64,000 nt of DNA from Hermatobates lingyangjiaoensis (GCA_026182355.1 JAPFBL010000068.1:10515001-10579000), one strand, 5' to 3'; shown: positions 35,901-45,200, numbered from the stretch's first letter. The notes: generated from the sequence alone by a model not told the origin. Made by a program: numbers and translations.

Positions 35901-38424
35901 GACAGTTCCCATTTTAATTGTGAGACATCTTTAAAACAAAAATGTGACTCTCGTAGAAAAAAAAGTACAGTCTATTGACCTTAACTCTCTTTCTCTCTTT
36001 ATTGCTCACTCAGTTATTCTGTCTTGCATAGAGTATCTAGCTGTTAGATCCGTGATAATAACGTTAATATATGATCGTTCGTTTTTAATATATCATGTTT
36101 GTTGATTTGTTATTTTGTAACTAGCAGATATTGAATAAGAATCACATTTTTATCCACTGATCTTATATTATACGAGAATAATAAAGTAATAGAAATATAA
36201 TTTTTTTCAGGTAACATTGATATCTGGGTAGGAGGTTTGTTGGAAGACCACGTTGAAGGAGCTAGAGTTGGGCCAACCTTTCTTTGCATTCTCTCTCAAG
36301 AATTCAAGAGGATCAGAGATGCCGACAGGTTTGTTCGATTATTATATATACATGTACAATAAAAGTTATACACATATATAATAAAATAGTTATATATTTT
36401 CTATAACTAATGAAATATAGAAATCGATTACTTCTTTGGGCTAAATTATCGTCATTAATACATCCTTCAGTCGTTAAAGGATATCTCTTTATTTATTGGA
36501 GTAAATATTCTAGTATATAACATACTGTGATGTATATAATATATATTCTTTTAATAACAGTTCTACTTTATTATAATGTTTAATACTGTCATAATAGTAC
36601 GGGCTATCAAAACTTTGTTTGTAAAATGCCTTGTGTTTTACAGATTTTGGTATGAAAACCCATCAGTGTTCAGACCGGAGCAGTTGACCCAGATAAAGCA
36701 AGCCTCTCTGGGGAGGGTGTTGTGTGATAACGGAGACAACATTTCCGTTGTGACTGAGAATGTATTCCAGCTTCCTCACGCTCAGCCCGGTGGACTGGTC
36801 GACTGCATACACCTACCTGTCGTCGACTTGCGCTTCTGGTACCAATGTGAAGGTCAGTGCTTGGCAGCAAACAGTTCTCGGCTTCATCACGGAGGAAATG
36901 ACTGATAATTTCGACGTCTTAGAACTATCACTTTTCTACTCTGTAACAAGGGTTGAAATTATGAGAGATAATACCCCAGAAACGAATCATTTGCAGAATT
37001 CACTTCATATTACTAAGAATGCTTAATAATAGTTATTTTTGAACAAATAACTATTTATTAAAGTTAATTGTTGTCTGCAATTTAAGTGGAACCTCTTAAA
37101 TTTAAAGTTATCACAGCATTGGGTGATTTTTGGATGGCTCATACATTCAATAATATTAACTTTAAATAATTCAGTAAGTTCTGGTACCATTCAAATATAC
37201 ACACTTTACATAAATTTACACAAACTTTAAATTACACAACAGCGTAAAAGCAGTCAAAATAGAAGAATGCGAAAAATTATTAGAAAAAAGAAACTAAAGG
37301 AAAAACTTAGATAGTACATTTACATTTATAGAATAAATATTTAGAAAATCTTGATATTAATAAATATGTTAAAGACTGCAGTGGAGAAGTCGCTGGAAGG
37401 GAAAGAAGAGAACTGGATATGGAGGCAATTGAAGAACGAGTGGGAGGACTCGAGTCGACAGTAGACGAGTTGAAGAAAACACTGGCATCGCTCAAGAGGA
37501 GATTAAGAAAGTTATCGAAAACTTGTCAGGACCACAGAGGAAGACCTCGCAAGGATGGTGAAACGTGGGCTGAAGACAAGTGTACGCTTTGCGAATGCAA
37601 GGTTAACAATTATTTCTATAAGCAATAGTCTTGTCATAGATTACAATTAAATAACGAACTGTTTAATCTGTGTTAATTCAATCAAATATAATGAGTTCCT
37701 TATATGAAAATTTAAGACAGTTTTCTAAATAGATTTCTGGGAAAAACCTAAGAAGCGTAATAAGAGAGTGAGAGACAGAGAAGGAAATGTAGAGAAACAG
37801 AGAGTGAGAGAAGGAAATATAGACAAAGAGAGAGTGAGAGAAGGACAGAGTGAGGGGGAAGAGGGAGAGAGAGAAATGTCGACTTTTTAATGATCATTAT
37901 ACTTTGCTTAGAGTAAAGTAATAACTCAATGTTCTTTATATACTATAGATAATGAACAAAATTCTTGCTAAATTATTTTATTATAAATATTACACAACAT
38001 AAAATAAGTTGGTTTTATGAATTCAGAAATGAGAGGAATTATTTCTATGTTTTCAGAATATATTCATTTGGAATTAAATCTGAGGTATGATCTTGAGCCT
38101 GAATCTTGATGCATGAACTGCATATATGTTCTGGTAATAATAAGAATTTGAATTTTATATGGTGGTGACATTCTCCTCGTCATCGGACCACTAAATTCTG
38201 ACAACACTCCTACCTGTATTTCTTTTAAAAATAATTTTATACTAATTTAATGTTCATATTTGATTTATAGAGATTAAATAAATACGGAAAACGGTCAAGT
38301 GAGATCTAAATCAAGTGGTTTTGTTCAGGAAAGGACAGTGACGTGCACAAAGCTGACGTGCCCTCGAGTCAGCTGCGCCCACCCCCTTCAGGACGCCTCC
38401 ATGTGCTGCCCCCGCTGCCCTTGA
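5490..38424 (+). CDS. Pxn: Peroxidasin, 20 exons, partial at the 5' end
   Basis: Secreted haem peroxidase of the extracellular matrix; in animals peroxidasin makes hypobromous acid that forms sulfilimine cross-links in collagen IV of basement membranes. Coding exons: 5490-5647, 10979-11096, 22710-22885, 24138-24403, 24964-25125, 25717-25981, 26055-26176, 26244-26388, 26546-26658, 28270-28503, 29500-29741, 30019-30174, 30248-30445, 31118-31301, 33108-33259, 34630-34975, 36211-36328, 36644-36852, 37387-37601, 38329-38424. Domain order: LRR C-terminal cap, four Ig domains, peroxidase, coiled coil, VWC. Visible coding length is ~1,220 codons; Drosophila Pxn is ~1,530, so signal peptide and LRRs lie to the left. 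Splice phases match throughout, except that the Ig2 exon needs one extra base (see finding). Domain order, motifs and length make the family certain; exon 19's 5' border is the least sure. Confidence 0.95.
7509..7815 (+). mobile_element. tRNA-derived SINE
   Basis: An A-box-like TAAGTCAGCGG at 7520-7530 and a B-box-like GGTTTGATACC at 7553-7563 mark a tRNA-type polymerase III promoter. A family-specific body follows (TTAAGCCGTCGGT, then CTCATTAAAGATCC, then GACTCCCAATGTAGAAT). The same body recurs at ~31590-31875 (plus) and ~27765-27965 (minus), so it is an interspersed family. Confidence 0.8.
8015..8402. mobile_element. Inverted-repeat element with a hammerhead-like core
   Basis: About 45 bp at 8018-8062 recurs as reverse complement at 8355-8402 (GAGATTTTTGA ... 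GGTTTTTGGTCTAAATATT). Just inside the right arm, 8302-8350 folds as a 10-bp outer stem around CTGAAGA (8316-8322), a 6-bp hairpin with a 4-nt loop, and GAAA (8340-8343). The layout resembles non-autonomous Penelope-like or retrozyme-type elements; assignment is inferred. Confidence 0.55.
8897..8926. repeat. (TA)n microsatellite
   Basis: Uninterrupted TA dinucleotide run in the intron. Confidence 0.9.
10438..10890 (+). repeat. Interspersed repeat with GTATAGTGA-type left end, diverged copy
   Basis: Starts with GTATAGTGAATG...AAAAACTCGAT and shares, in order, the block near GGTGGGTACGTG and TGATGGAAAGTCACTTTTT with copies at ~41698-42390 and ~56275-57075. A reverse-orientation left end occurs at ~63055-63150. 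No coding capacity was recognised. It ends ~90 bp before the Ig1 exon acceptor. Confidence 0.65.
10979..11096 (+). CDS. Pxn: Peroxidasin exon: Ig1, first half
   Basis: Reads [17 protein letters not shown] then [18 protein letters not shown]: the B-strand cysteine and C-strand Trp of an I-set Ig domain. Acceptor TTTTCAG, donor GTATTA, ends in phase 2. The second half lies 11.6 kb downstream. Confidence 0.93.
11097..22709 (+). other. Large peroxidasin intron (11.6 kb) inside Ig1
   Basis: Holds an unclassified GC-richer block at ~11285-11525 and the satellite array at ~12240-16545. From 16546 to 22709 it is very AT-rich, without a recognised exon, RNA gene or element; its short open frames have no coding character. 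Confidence 0.7.
12240..16545. repeat. Minisatellite/satellite array with poly-C punctuated units and higher-order structure
   Basis: From ~13445 to ~16530 a unit is repeated head to tail, each containing CACCATTTCAGTCACAAATG, TTCCCACCATTTGTTAGACA, alternating AT/TGAT stretches, GAGATCACTGAACAACAATTG and a 7-14-base poly-C run. Spacing of the CATTTCAGTCAC landmark alternates ~223 and ~270 bp in the left half (13481-14961), then becomes a monotonous ~209-228 bp. Older, decayed units extend left to ~12240. Minus-strand open frames of up to 211 codons arise because unit lengths are near 225 bp; they are not genes. Confidence 0.93.
22710..22885 (+). CDS. Pxn: Peroxidasin exon: Ig1, second half, and linker
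   Basis: Reads [19 protein letters not shown] then [20 protein letters not shown]: the YxC motif completing Ig1. Acceptor TTTTTCCAG, donor GTAGTG; ends in phase 1, matching the next exon. Confidence 0.94.
22886..24137 (+). other. Peroxidasin intron
   Basis: AT-rich, 1.25 kb; nothing recognised apart from short A/T-rich low-complexity runs. Confidence 0.7.
24138..24403 (+). CDS. Pxn: Peroxidasin exon: Ig2, with an apparent 1-bp deletion
   Basis: Reads [14 protein letters not shown], then [19 protein letters not shown] and [12 protein letters not shown]. After the F strand (about 24368-24369, TTTGCAACC) the frame must shift for the expected G-strand ending [11 protein letters not shown]. The 3' splice phase also fits only in the shifted frame. 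Acceptor GAAG at 24134-24137, donor GTAAGT. As written, the exon would lead to a stop in the following exon (TGA after joining). Confidence 0.88.
24404..24963 (+). other. Peroxidasin intron
   Basis: 560 bp, AT-rich; no other feature seen. Confidence 0.75.
24964..25125 (+). CDS. Pxn: Peroxidasin exon: Ig3, first part
   Basis: Reads [16 protein letters not shown], then [20 protein letters not shown]: Ig B-strand Cys and Trp. Acceptor TCAAAG, donor GTATAA, phase 1. Confidence 0.93.
25126..25716 (+). other. Peroxidasin intron
   Basis: 591 bp, AT-rich, nothing else seen. Confidence 0.75.
25717..25981 (+). CDS. Pxn: Peroxidasin exon: end of Ig3 and start of Ig4
   Basis: Reads [16 protein letters not shown] (Ig3 F strand), a linker [17 protein letters not shown], then [20 protein letters not shown] of Ig4. 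The donor is placed at GTATGC (25982), ending CAA-CAT-AA in phase 2, because this joins in frame across a 73-bp intron. Confidence 0.92.
26055..26176 (+). CDS. Pxn: Peroxidasin exon: Ig4, second part
   Basis: Reads [18 protein letters not shown] then [19 protein letters not shown]. The acceptor AATAG at 26050-26054 gives the only phase-compatible join; the stronger-looking CTGCAG 16 bp downstream would not fit the preceding donor. Confidence 0.88.
26244..26388 (+). CDS. Pxn: Peroxidasin exon: Ig-peroxidase linker
   Basis: Reads [19 protein letters not shown] then [19 protein letters not shown], the helical linker preceding the animal peroxidase domain. Acceptor TTTTAG, donor GTAGAA, phase 2. 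Confidence 0.93.
26546..26658 (+). CDS. Pxn: Peroxidasin exon: peroxidase N-terminal region
   Basis: Reads [20 protein letters not shown] then [14 protein letters not shown], as in the segment just before the peroxidase core. Acceptor TTTCAG, donor GTACAT, phase 1. Confidence 0.93.
27118..27200 (+). repeat. 5S rRNA-derived segment (5S-type SINE or 5S pseudogene fragment)
   Basis: Contains CCAAGTTAAGCAACATTGG followed by TGGTTATCACTTGGATTGATGA, closely resembling the internal promoter and 3' half of eukaryotic 5S rRNA (AAGTTAAGCAAC ... TTAGTACTTGGATGG). The 5' half is hard to recognise, so this is not a functional 5S gene. Confidence 0.7.
27765..27965 (-). mobile_element. tRNA-derived SINE, minus-strand copy, 5' truncated
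   Basis: The reverse complement contains TCGGTCCCGAGCC, CACTCGTTAAAGATCCCTAC and ACACTTGAGTTAGGCAAAAT in the same order as the copies at 7509 and 31590. The tRNA-like head is missing or degraded. Confidence 0.78.
28270..28503 (+). CDS. Pxn: Peroxidasin exon: start of haem peroxidase domain
   Basis: Reads [36 protein letters not shown] and [20 protein letters not shown], hallmark animal-peroxidase N-terminal motifs. Acceptor TTTCAAG, donor GTCAGC, phase 1. Confidence 0.95.
28504..29499 (+). other. Peroxidasin intron with two inverted-repeat elements
   Basis: About 1 kb, dominated by two related inverted-repeat copies (~28645-28935 and ~28985-29200) listed separately. The remaining ~300 bp is AT-rich. 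Confidence 0.7.
28645..29200. mobile_element. Tandem pair of related inverted-repeat elements
   Basis: In each copy a left arm (TTCAAAATTGA ... AAAGAAACACACTTACAAACT ... CCGTCTTCAG) is mirrored by a right arm (CTGAAGACGGATT ... TTTCTTTACT...TGTG ... AATTTTGAAC). The two copies are separated by a short AT run after a CCAGTTTGGATC tail. Reverse complements of the left arms carry CTGAAGA followed ~10 nt later by GAAAA, a hammerhead-like spacing. Related to the motif at 32533-32567 and probably to Penelope-like or retrozyme elements. Confidence 0.6.
29500..29741 (+). CDS. Pxn: Peroxidasin exon: distal-histidine region
   Basis: Reads [20 protein letters not shown], then [29 protein letters not shown] contains the distal catalytic His and the Asp that forms a haem ester in animal peroxidases. 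Acceptor TTTTAAG, donor GTATGT, phase 0. Confidence 0.96.
30019..30174 (+). CDS. Pxn: Peroxidasin exon: peroxidase
   Basis: Reads [19 protein letters not shown] then [15 protein letters not shown], the conserved block before VYG. Phase 0 at both ends. Confidence 0.95.
30248..30445 (+). CDS. Pxn: Peroxidasin exon: peroxidase
   Basis: Reads [20 protein letters not shown], then [15 protein letters not shown], the classic CFxAGDxRxNEQ motif of animal peroxidases. The intron before it is 73 bp. Phase 0 at both ends. Confidence 0.96.
30446..31117 (+). other. Peroxidasin intron
   Basis: 672 bp, AT-rich, nothing else seen. Confidence 0.75.
31118..31301 (+). CDS. Pxn: Peroxidasin exon: peroxidase
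   Basis: Reads [20 protein letters not shown], then [20 protein letters not shown]. Contains the LxxxHTLxxREHNR block with the conserved arginine. Ends in phase 1. Confidence 0.96.
31590..31875 (+). mobile_element. tRNA-derived SINE
   Basis: An A-box-like AGTGGCTTAGTGCTCG near 31597 and a decayed B-box (GGGGTTCCTCGATT, ~31637) precede the family body GCCGTCGGTTAAGTACTCG, CTCGTTAAAGATCCCCA and GACTCCCAGTGTAGAAT, as in the copy at 7509. Confidence 0.8.
32500..32650 (+). mobile_element. Element terminus with hammerhead-like core
   Basis: CTGATGA at 32538-32544, a short G/C hairpin, and GAAA at 32555-32558 are flanked by complementary CTCTC (32533-32537) and GAGAG (32563-32567). The following GTAAGTGTGTTTGTTCCTTA and the TTTTGGATCG tail match the ends of the inverted elements at 28645-29200. 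A likely solo terminal repeat of the same family. Confidence 0.5.
33108..33259 (+). CDS. Pxn: Peroxidasin exon: proximal-histidine region
   Basis: Reads [20 protein letters not shown], then [27 protein letters not shown] holds the proximal haem-ligand His, and the preceding Glu-Phe-Ala-Thr-Ala motif is intact. Phase 0 at the 3' end. Confidence 0.96.
33260..34629 (+). other. Peroxidasin intron
   Basis: 1.37 kb, AT-rich. A diverged relic of the GTATAGTGA-type interspersed repeat lies at ~33515-33640 (AGTATAATGAAACTATCGAT...). Nothing else recognised. Confidence 0.6.
34630..34975 (+). CDS. Pxn: Peroxidasin exon: peroxidase C-terminal half
   Basis: The longest exon. Reads [40 protein letters not shown] and [20 protein letters not shown]. 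The [14 protein letters not shown] block is a hallmark of animal haem peroxidases. Ends in phase 1. Confidence 0.97.
34976..36210 (+). other. Peroxidasin intron
   Basis: 1.2 kb, AT-rich. The stretch ~35455-35760 has higher complexity but no frame or repeat family I can name. Confidence 0.6.
36211..36328 (+). CDS. Pxn: Peroxidasin exon: peroxidase
   Basis: Reads [20 protein letters not shown] then [20 protein letters not shown], the conserved NIDxWVGGLLE block. Acceptor TTTTTTTCAG, donor GTTTGT, phase 2. Confidence 0.96.
36644..36852 (+). CDS. Pxn: Peroxidasin exon: end of peroxidase domain
   Basis: Reads [40 protein letters not shown] and the C-terminal DLRFWYQCE. The RFWYEN and LCDNGD motifs are intact. 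Ends in phase 1. Confidence 0.95.
36853..37386 (+). other. Peroxidasin intron
   Basis: 534 bp, AT-rich, nothing else seen. Confidence 0.7.
37387..37601 (+). CDS. Pxn: Peroxidasin exon: coiled coil and first half of VWC
   Basis: Reads [20 protein letters not shown] then [16 protein letters not shown], a heptad-like coiled coil, followed by [14 protein letters not shown], the first half of a von Willebrand C domain. The 5' border is uncertain: GGAG at 37383-37386 gives the right phase, whereas the more obvious TGCAG at 37377-37381 does not. Part of this exon is duplicated at 47505-47700. Confidence 0.82.
37602..38328 (+). other. Last peroxidasin intron
   Basis: 727 bp. Its first ~160 bp (to ~37763) is copied at ~47678-47838. 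A GA-rich simple stretch (GAGAGAG type) covers ~37762-37880. Confidence 0.75.
38329..38424 (+). CDS. Pxn: Peroxidasin last coding exon: end of VWC and stop
   Basis: Reads [20 protein letters not shown] then CCPRCP and TGA (38422-38424). The cysteine spacing (TVTC, LTCP, VSC, CCPRC) completes the VWC domain. Acceptor TGTTCAG; phase 0. Confidence 0.93.
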   Translation, partial: ERTVTCTKLTCPRVSCAHPLQDASMCCPRCP

Positions 38425-39206
38425 CCCCATTAAGTCAGTCTTGCTCTCTCTTAACACTTGAGCCGTGGATTTCAGTGCCATTCTCCAAATTAACACCCTT
38501 GAGATATTCCATTGCCTCAAGTCAGTGCCATTGTCTCGACAATTCTAGCTTAGAGTAAATCTTAATGCTATGTGTTCAACCTGTACATAAATAATTATAA
38601 CCGGTAATCTACTAAGCCTTTATACTACAACTATTTTTAATTGTTTTTCTACAATGTAATATTAATTTTAAAACACTTTTTATTTTTGTATATTGTCTTT
38701 TGTTAGTATTTGGTTAGATTTTTTTGTGATATTTGATTGACATTTCTCTTTTTTTATATTTATTGTCGGGTGTAAATTACTGATTGATTTATAATTAAAT
38801 AAATAAATCAATTTATGTTTGTTTAATTTTTTTTCTTTCCTTATAAGAAAATTAATATTTCCTTAACAACGTTAAATTATCTAAATAAAGTTCCACTTGA
38901 GTTTTTTACTACCAGATTATTTTCTTAGTTTATTATAACTTTGTGTATCTTTTCAGAAAACAATGAACATGTATACACATGGAACGAAATGTAAAATGAT
39001 AAAAAAACTCCTGCATAATGTACTCAAAAAAGCTGTAATGCATTTTACTTTAGTAAAAAAATACAGAAATTATCTCTAGTTTTTGAATTTGTTATTGAAG
39101 GATAACAAAAGATTAACTATTTAATGATTGCACACTATTTATTATTATTCCATTCTCACATAAATTATCTCTTCAATAAGATGAACTGTTTCTTTCCTTC
39201 CTGTCC
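38425..39206. other. Tail-to-tail region between peroxidasin and OBP copy A
   Basis: Probably both 3' UTRs. A candidate AATAAA for peroxidasin lies at 38798-38803, and an AATAAA on the minus strand (TTTATT at 39138-39143) lies ~65 bp past the OBP stop. From ~38750 on, the sequence is duplicated at ~51974 onward. Confidence 0.6.
39138..39143 (-). terminator. Candidate polyadenylation signal, OBP copy A
   Basis: AATAAA on the minus strand, about 65 bp downstream of the stop; the same hexamer is preserved at 52348-52353 in copy B. Confidence 0.5.
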
Positions 39207-42200
39207 TTAATTTCTTGATAATCCAACCTGTAAAAGAGTAATAATAACAAAAGTGGAATATGTTTTTTGCATTAAATTATTTTGACAAATTATTTTTTCG
39301 TATAAAATTTTCCAAATGCATATTTTACAAAATGTTACAATATACAAGCTTTCAATTATTAATTGAACTGATTAAATACAAATTTATTTTTACTTATAAC
39401 ATGTTATCTATTTTATTCTTTTTAGTTTTTGAAAGTTAACAATATATTGGATTTTGAATATTATTTTTCAATAAATTTCATCTCATTTTTTTATGTTCTT
39501 AATAGAAACGCTCTCATTGATAGAGGAGGGCAGAAGACATCTATGACTATTGAAATACTTATAATTTTGACCATTAGAAATATTATTAAATATTACAAAT
39601 GTTTCATCACCTCTACTAAAGTGGTCAGACAGAAAAATAATTAAATGCTATGGGTACTGCAGTTCAGCTGAATGAGCAAGTTTGTACAAATGTTACCCAT
39701 GCGACGCCGGATATGCCACTAGTTTTATAATATATATAGTAAAATAGAATATATAAATAAACTTGAAAAGATTAATTACCCTTCCAGCTTCTTTGTGAAC
39801 ACATTCAGCAATATCAAGAGCTAATTGGCATGTGTCATCGTTTCCTTTTACTGTAATGAAAAAATGCATATAAAAGAATCTTACTTGTAAAAACTATGTA
39901 TATTGAATAATACTTCAAATTTAGCATTTCCTAAAGTATCCTACAATTATTCTACTTAAGGTGAATTGAGGAGATTCAAAACAGAGATCCTGAAAACTCA
40001 TACACAGTATGAGTTTGTGTAATGACATTGCTTATTATGTTAGTCAAAATATCTTGAGCAATTTACACCAACATATTTACTCTTCTATAATAAATATTCT
40101 AATATCAAATGCACAATTAAAAATTATAATTAAATTACATTATCTTTGATTAACTATATCGTTACAACACATCTCCTCATTTCATAAACTTATTGAATTT
40201 TAAACTTATTTCAGATCAACAAACTATTAATTATCTTTTTCATTTTCAGATTATTTTCTCTTTGACGTATATATATATACATATGTTTTATTAAAGAATA
40301 CAGCAGCCTCTGTGTTAACGACTTTAAAGCTGGTCTGCTCGAATTTACGAACAACCTTGCGGTGGGCTGGTGTTAAAAATTCTGCATGAGCAGATGATTT
40401 CTATTTTATGTCGTATTATAATGTTTTGCCTTTCATCTAGAAGTTGTGATTTTCTTTTTACATCTGCTCATGCCAAAGTAAGATGTCTCTTGGGCGATTG
40501 ATATTGCTTTTAACACCAGCCCACCGCAAGGTTGTTCGTAAATTGGAGTAGACCAGCTTTAAAGTCATCAACGCAGAGGCTGCTGTGTACTTTAATTAAA
40601 CATGTTTACTTGACGATTTGCTGCCATCATACACGAATATATATATATGTGTGAATGTATTTCGGCAGCAAGTACTCTTTTAGGCATATGGTATTGAATT
40701 TGATACATAGTAGCTTCTACATTCAGGACTTTGATATTAAGTTGTTCTACAGTAGATTCCTTAACCAAATAAGACTTATTGTCCGGTTTTCGTATACATG
40801 ATATGTTTTAATAAACAGGTTACGACCTTGCTTTCCACATGTTGAAACGACTTCATCAGCCTTTGCCTGGTCTTCAGCTGTATCGAATTTGAGGTGATTC
40901 ATTGACATTGATTTTTCCCAGTTATATCTGTTGCCTTCAATCTATATTAAAAAAAATTATGTTAGCAATGAATATACACATACACATTATTATTATTATT
41001 AAATTATTAACGCACTTTAATTTACGTTAAAATATTGAATCATTCTGCAACAACACAACAAAATAATCTCATACATTGGAAAAAATTCCATTACTTCATT
41101 AAATATAAAATTCTTTTTACAATACATCAACAAAAAGGAATCAAATATGAGCCTTTTATTTCATAAAAATGTATTTTTATTAATAATAAGAATAATTAAT
41201 AATATTATTAGTTGATAAATATTTTTTTAAATTTTGAGACATTTTGGGAAAATATTAAAAATATTATTTTATTCTACATACAACCAGAATACTGTTTTGA
41301 AATAATATTACGAACTAGTTAGTTTTTAATAAGAAGATAACTGACTATTTGCATAAGATATTCATAACTCATTAAATCATAAAAAAATACTCCATGCTTT
41401 AGATCACATTAATGTTGTGCAATTATTATGAAAAATAGAAAAGTATACTTACAATGCCCAATTTGGACAAAACACAGCCAAGCAGACACTGAAAGCAAAT
41501 AGCATCTTTTGAGTTGATACCCCACGTGTATAGTTATACTTTAGATTATTATGTGTACAAAAATTGTACTCATAATTAAGATCATGTAGGAAACTAAATA
41601 TTTAGCAATAAACAATTTTCTCTGTTTTGCGAATTGATTCATCTAAGCACATCATATACATTCAAATACACAACCTTTCCAATTTTACATATAATAAGTA
41701 AAGGATAGTGATTGTGAAAAACTTCGATCTCGAAATTTTCATGGAATAACAGGTTTTAATGTCCTTAAAGTCTTTTTAGTACGTTTTTTCGATAATGTAG
41801 GTGTGTGCTTGCGTGTGGGTGGAAGGGTATGTATCCCAAAGTTTGTGTGGATGCTACAATCCACAATTCTTGATGCATCAAATAGATATTTTTTTAAAAA
41901 AATGTTCCTCACGGTGTACATGTGCTGTATAGTTTGCTAGCAATTATGCATGATTGGAAAGTCACTTTTTTTTCCAAAATATGTTCAGATACAACATTTT
42001 TTTTTTCTAAACTACTAATTCTAGAGTTAGAAATTTTTTATTATCTTGGAGCTAGAAAGGCAACAAACGAAAAAATCCTCATTTCTAAAACAATTGGAAA
42101 TATTTTTTTTCTATAAAATTTAAAAATTTTCACATATTATTTAATCTGAATCTCGTGAGGTCAATACAAGCTATGCTGTTTGGCAGATCAAAATGAAATT

Positions 42201-45200
42201 ATACCTAAAAATATAGCATTATGTAAAAATGAGGTAGATAATTTTTATTTAAATTAGCTTAACCAAAGGAGTGTAATAGTGCATTTACTGTTTCCAAAAA
42301 ACGATTTTTAATGCTAAAAGGCTGATTAAAAAAATGAAATTTTGAACAAAAATTAGTAATATAGTAATAAAAACTGTAAAATTTCAATTATTTCATTTTT
42401 TATCTCCTGCATGAGAAATCCACATTAATTTCCACGATTCCAACCTCCAAACGTCAGTGCTAAAAGCAAGTGTGCATGGTTTCACCTACAGTAATTTAAT
42501 TATCAATCAATTCCAGATTTGATATTTGTATTCTGTACCTTTATATACATTAATGCCGTTAAAAACAAAATGTATCAGAACACAAAAACAGTATACTACA
42601 ACCTCTCTCTCTCTCTCTCTCTCTCTCTCGTTCTATCTCTTTCTGTCACCAATATTTTTGAGTTTATTAAACGTACAAAGCACAGCCTTATTAGTTACTG
42701 TTTCTGAGGTAAAATGGATAAACAAACAAAAGTCTCCACACAAATGAAGTTTTATTCAACGCGTTTCGAACCCTTTATGTTAATCATCAGGAAGACACTA
42801 TAATACAATTTATATCTAATCAGTTACAAAATTAATTTGTATTATAGTGTCTTCCTGATGATGAACACAAAGTGTTCGAAACGCGTTGAATAAAACTTCA
42901 TTTGTGTGGAGACTTTTGTTTGTTTATCCATTTTACCTCAGAATGAGTAAATACCACACAATTACGGATTGCACAACTAATGATTTAGTTACTGTTTGCC
43001 ACTCAGTTTGTCTCTCAATCAATTCTCATTTACTAATGAAGCCAAATGACGACACACAGAACTCAATTTTGCCTGTTATTCTGTGTATTTTATCTCTGTA
43101 CATACGGTAAATAGTTTTGTACATATACATGTATTTATATAAACATAAAAAGAAAACATATATTTGAAATATGATGGTAATTACCTGCCCTTCCCTTGTT
43201 TGTGGAACTGTCTCATTTTCAATAGCATCTTTAATAGCAGCTGAAAAGATAATTGCAGTAAGTCTAATTAGCTGATCAAATCTTACTTTACTCTACTACA
43301 TTTATCTTAATATCATGGTTCTTTTAAGCGTTATAGTATATTAAAAAAAGGTGAAATTACATTCAACTAAGAGAGATCATGTAACATAGCCTTCAAAGTG
43401 TCAGACACTATTATACATCAATTAGAATATTTAATTCTCCTGTAATGAATATTTGTAGCATAACCAACTTGAATAACTATATAATTTATCTAAAAATAAT
43501 TAATATCTTCAACTAATTAAAATGAATACATATTTGAGTTCGTCATTATATATATTATTCTAAAAAGGTAGCAAATCTTCTTTGAAACACATTCCATTCA
43601 CTAACTTTTGATTAATGAATTCACCTTTTTCACAGTTTTTCTATAGTTAGGATACGGTTATCCTATAGACATTTTATATAAAAAATAATTAAAATATTAT
43701 TGAAGAGATGACGACAGAAATAAATAATATATATTAAGTTATGTAGAAAGAAATTCTGAATAAACATTTAAAATTTCTTAGACCAGATTAATTTCTTAGC
43801 TTAGATTGTAAAGGTAAAAGAATAGAAGTTATATGAGTGTTTATAATGAAATGTGCACACAAATATAATGGAATAAAACTATTTTAATGACATTTCATAA
43901 AAGTTATGAAAACAATAGAATAAATGCTCAGTTTAAACTTCATTGATTACATCACGTGTTTATTTATTGTGTTTTTCTGCTCATACATATATTTATATCA
44001 TATGTAATATAACTAAAATATACAGAGTACAAAAATATCTACTTATAGCAATTGATATTTTGAACAGCTGGTAGTCATAAGGAAGATTTCAAAAGACCAT
44101 GAAGTGAAAGAAATATTTTCAAACTGGTATATCGAAAACGAATTTTAGATTTGAAGTACACAAAGGTTGTTCATGTATACATTTTATAAATAAAGTGACA
44201 GTTCTAGGCGTAGGTTTTTCTTTTCAATTCAAAATTTCTGAACATTATTATGATAATATATATTTAAATTAAAATAAAATGATAAGTTCAGTTTGAGATT
44301 CAAGTTGCTGATTGGGACAGAGTACTAAGTACTATAGCTCGCTTACTTCAAGTACAGTATGACTTATTGGTTACTTATTTATATCTTGTCTTGGGGGTAT
44401 CTTTCTCAAATGCCATTAAATTTCTAAAAGAGTATTGAGTGTAATTCATTTATATTGACATTGATACAGCTAAACCAGATTGAATTCCAAATAATATTCC
44501 ACATATAAACTATTTCAAGTAATATAGAAAAGGATGAAAGTAAATTATTCAACAAACCTGGGTCTACTGGGTAAATCTCTCTGCACTCTTCAATACTTTT
44601 CTTCACTGCTTGCTCAAATTGAGGGTTGGCCTATATATAATAAATAGTCAGTTACTAATATTTACAGTAAATCTTTATGTTTTTATAATACTTAGATCCC
44701 CAGTCAGTTGAACATAGAATATTACATTTCTGTAAGAGTACAACAAAACTGTTTGCCTAACAACAAAACATATAATATTAGGAATGTAAGCCACTAATTC
44801 ACGTAGTCCATTTTATGAGGTTGATGAATACTAAATCTAACCTAGATATTATGAAACCATAAACAAAACAATATCACCGTATCAGGGTTTTAAAAGTCAA
44901 AAGTTTAGGTTTAACAGTTCAGATACCAAATTTAAAACCTAAAATTGCTGACAGTCTAAAGTATTAGGTTCAGTAACACCTCAGTTTACACCTTAGCTAC
45001 ATACACGCATATATAATATCACAACTTGATATATCAAGTCCAAACCATATTGGGAAATGTAGAAACAAAAAGAAAATCCTTCGACCACAATAACTAGTTC
45101 TCACTACAGCCAAACTCGAACTGGTGAGTAAATCTATATTAGTCAAAAGATCTTTGACTTATTTCTGAACTTCTTTATGTGGTTTGTAGTTGATGATTAT

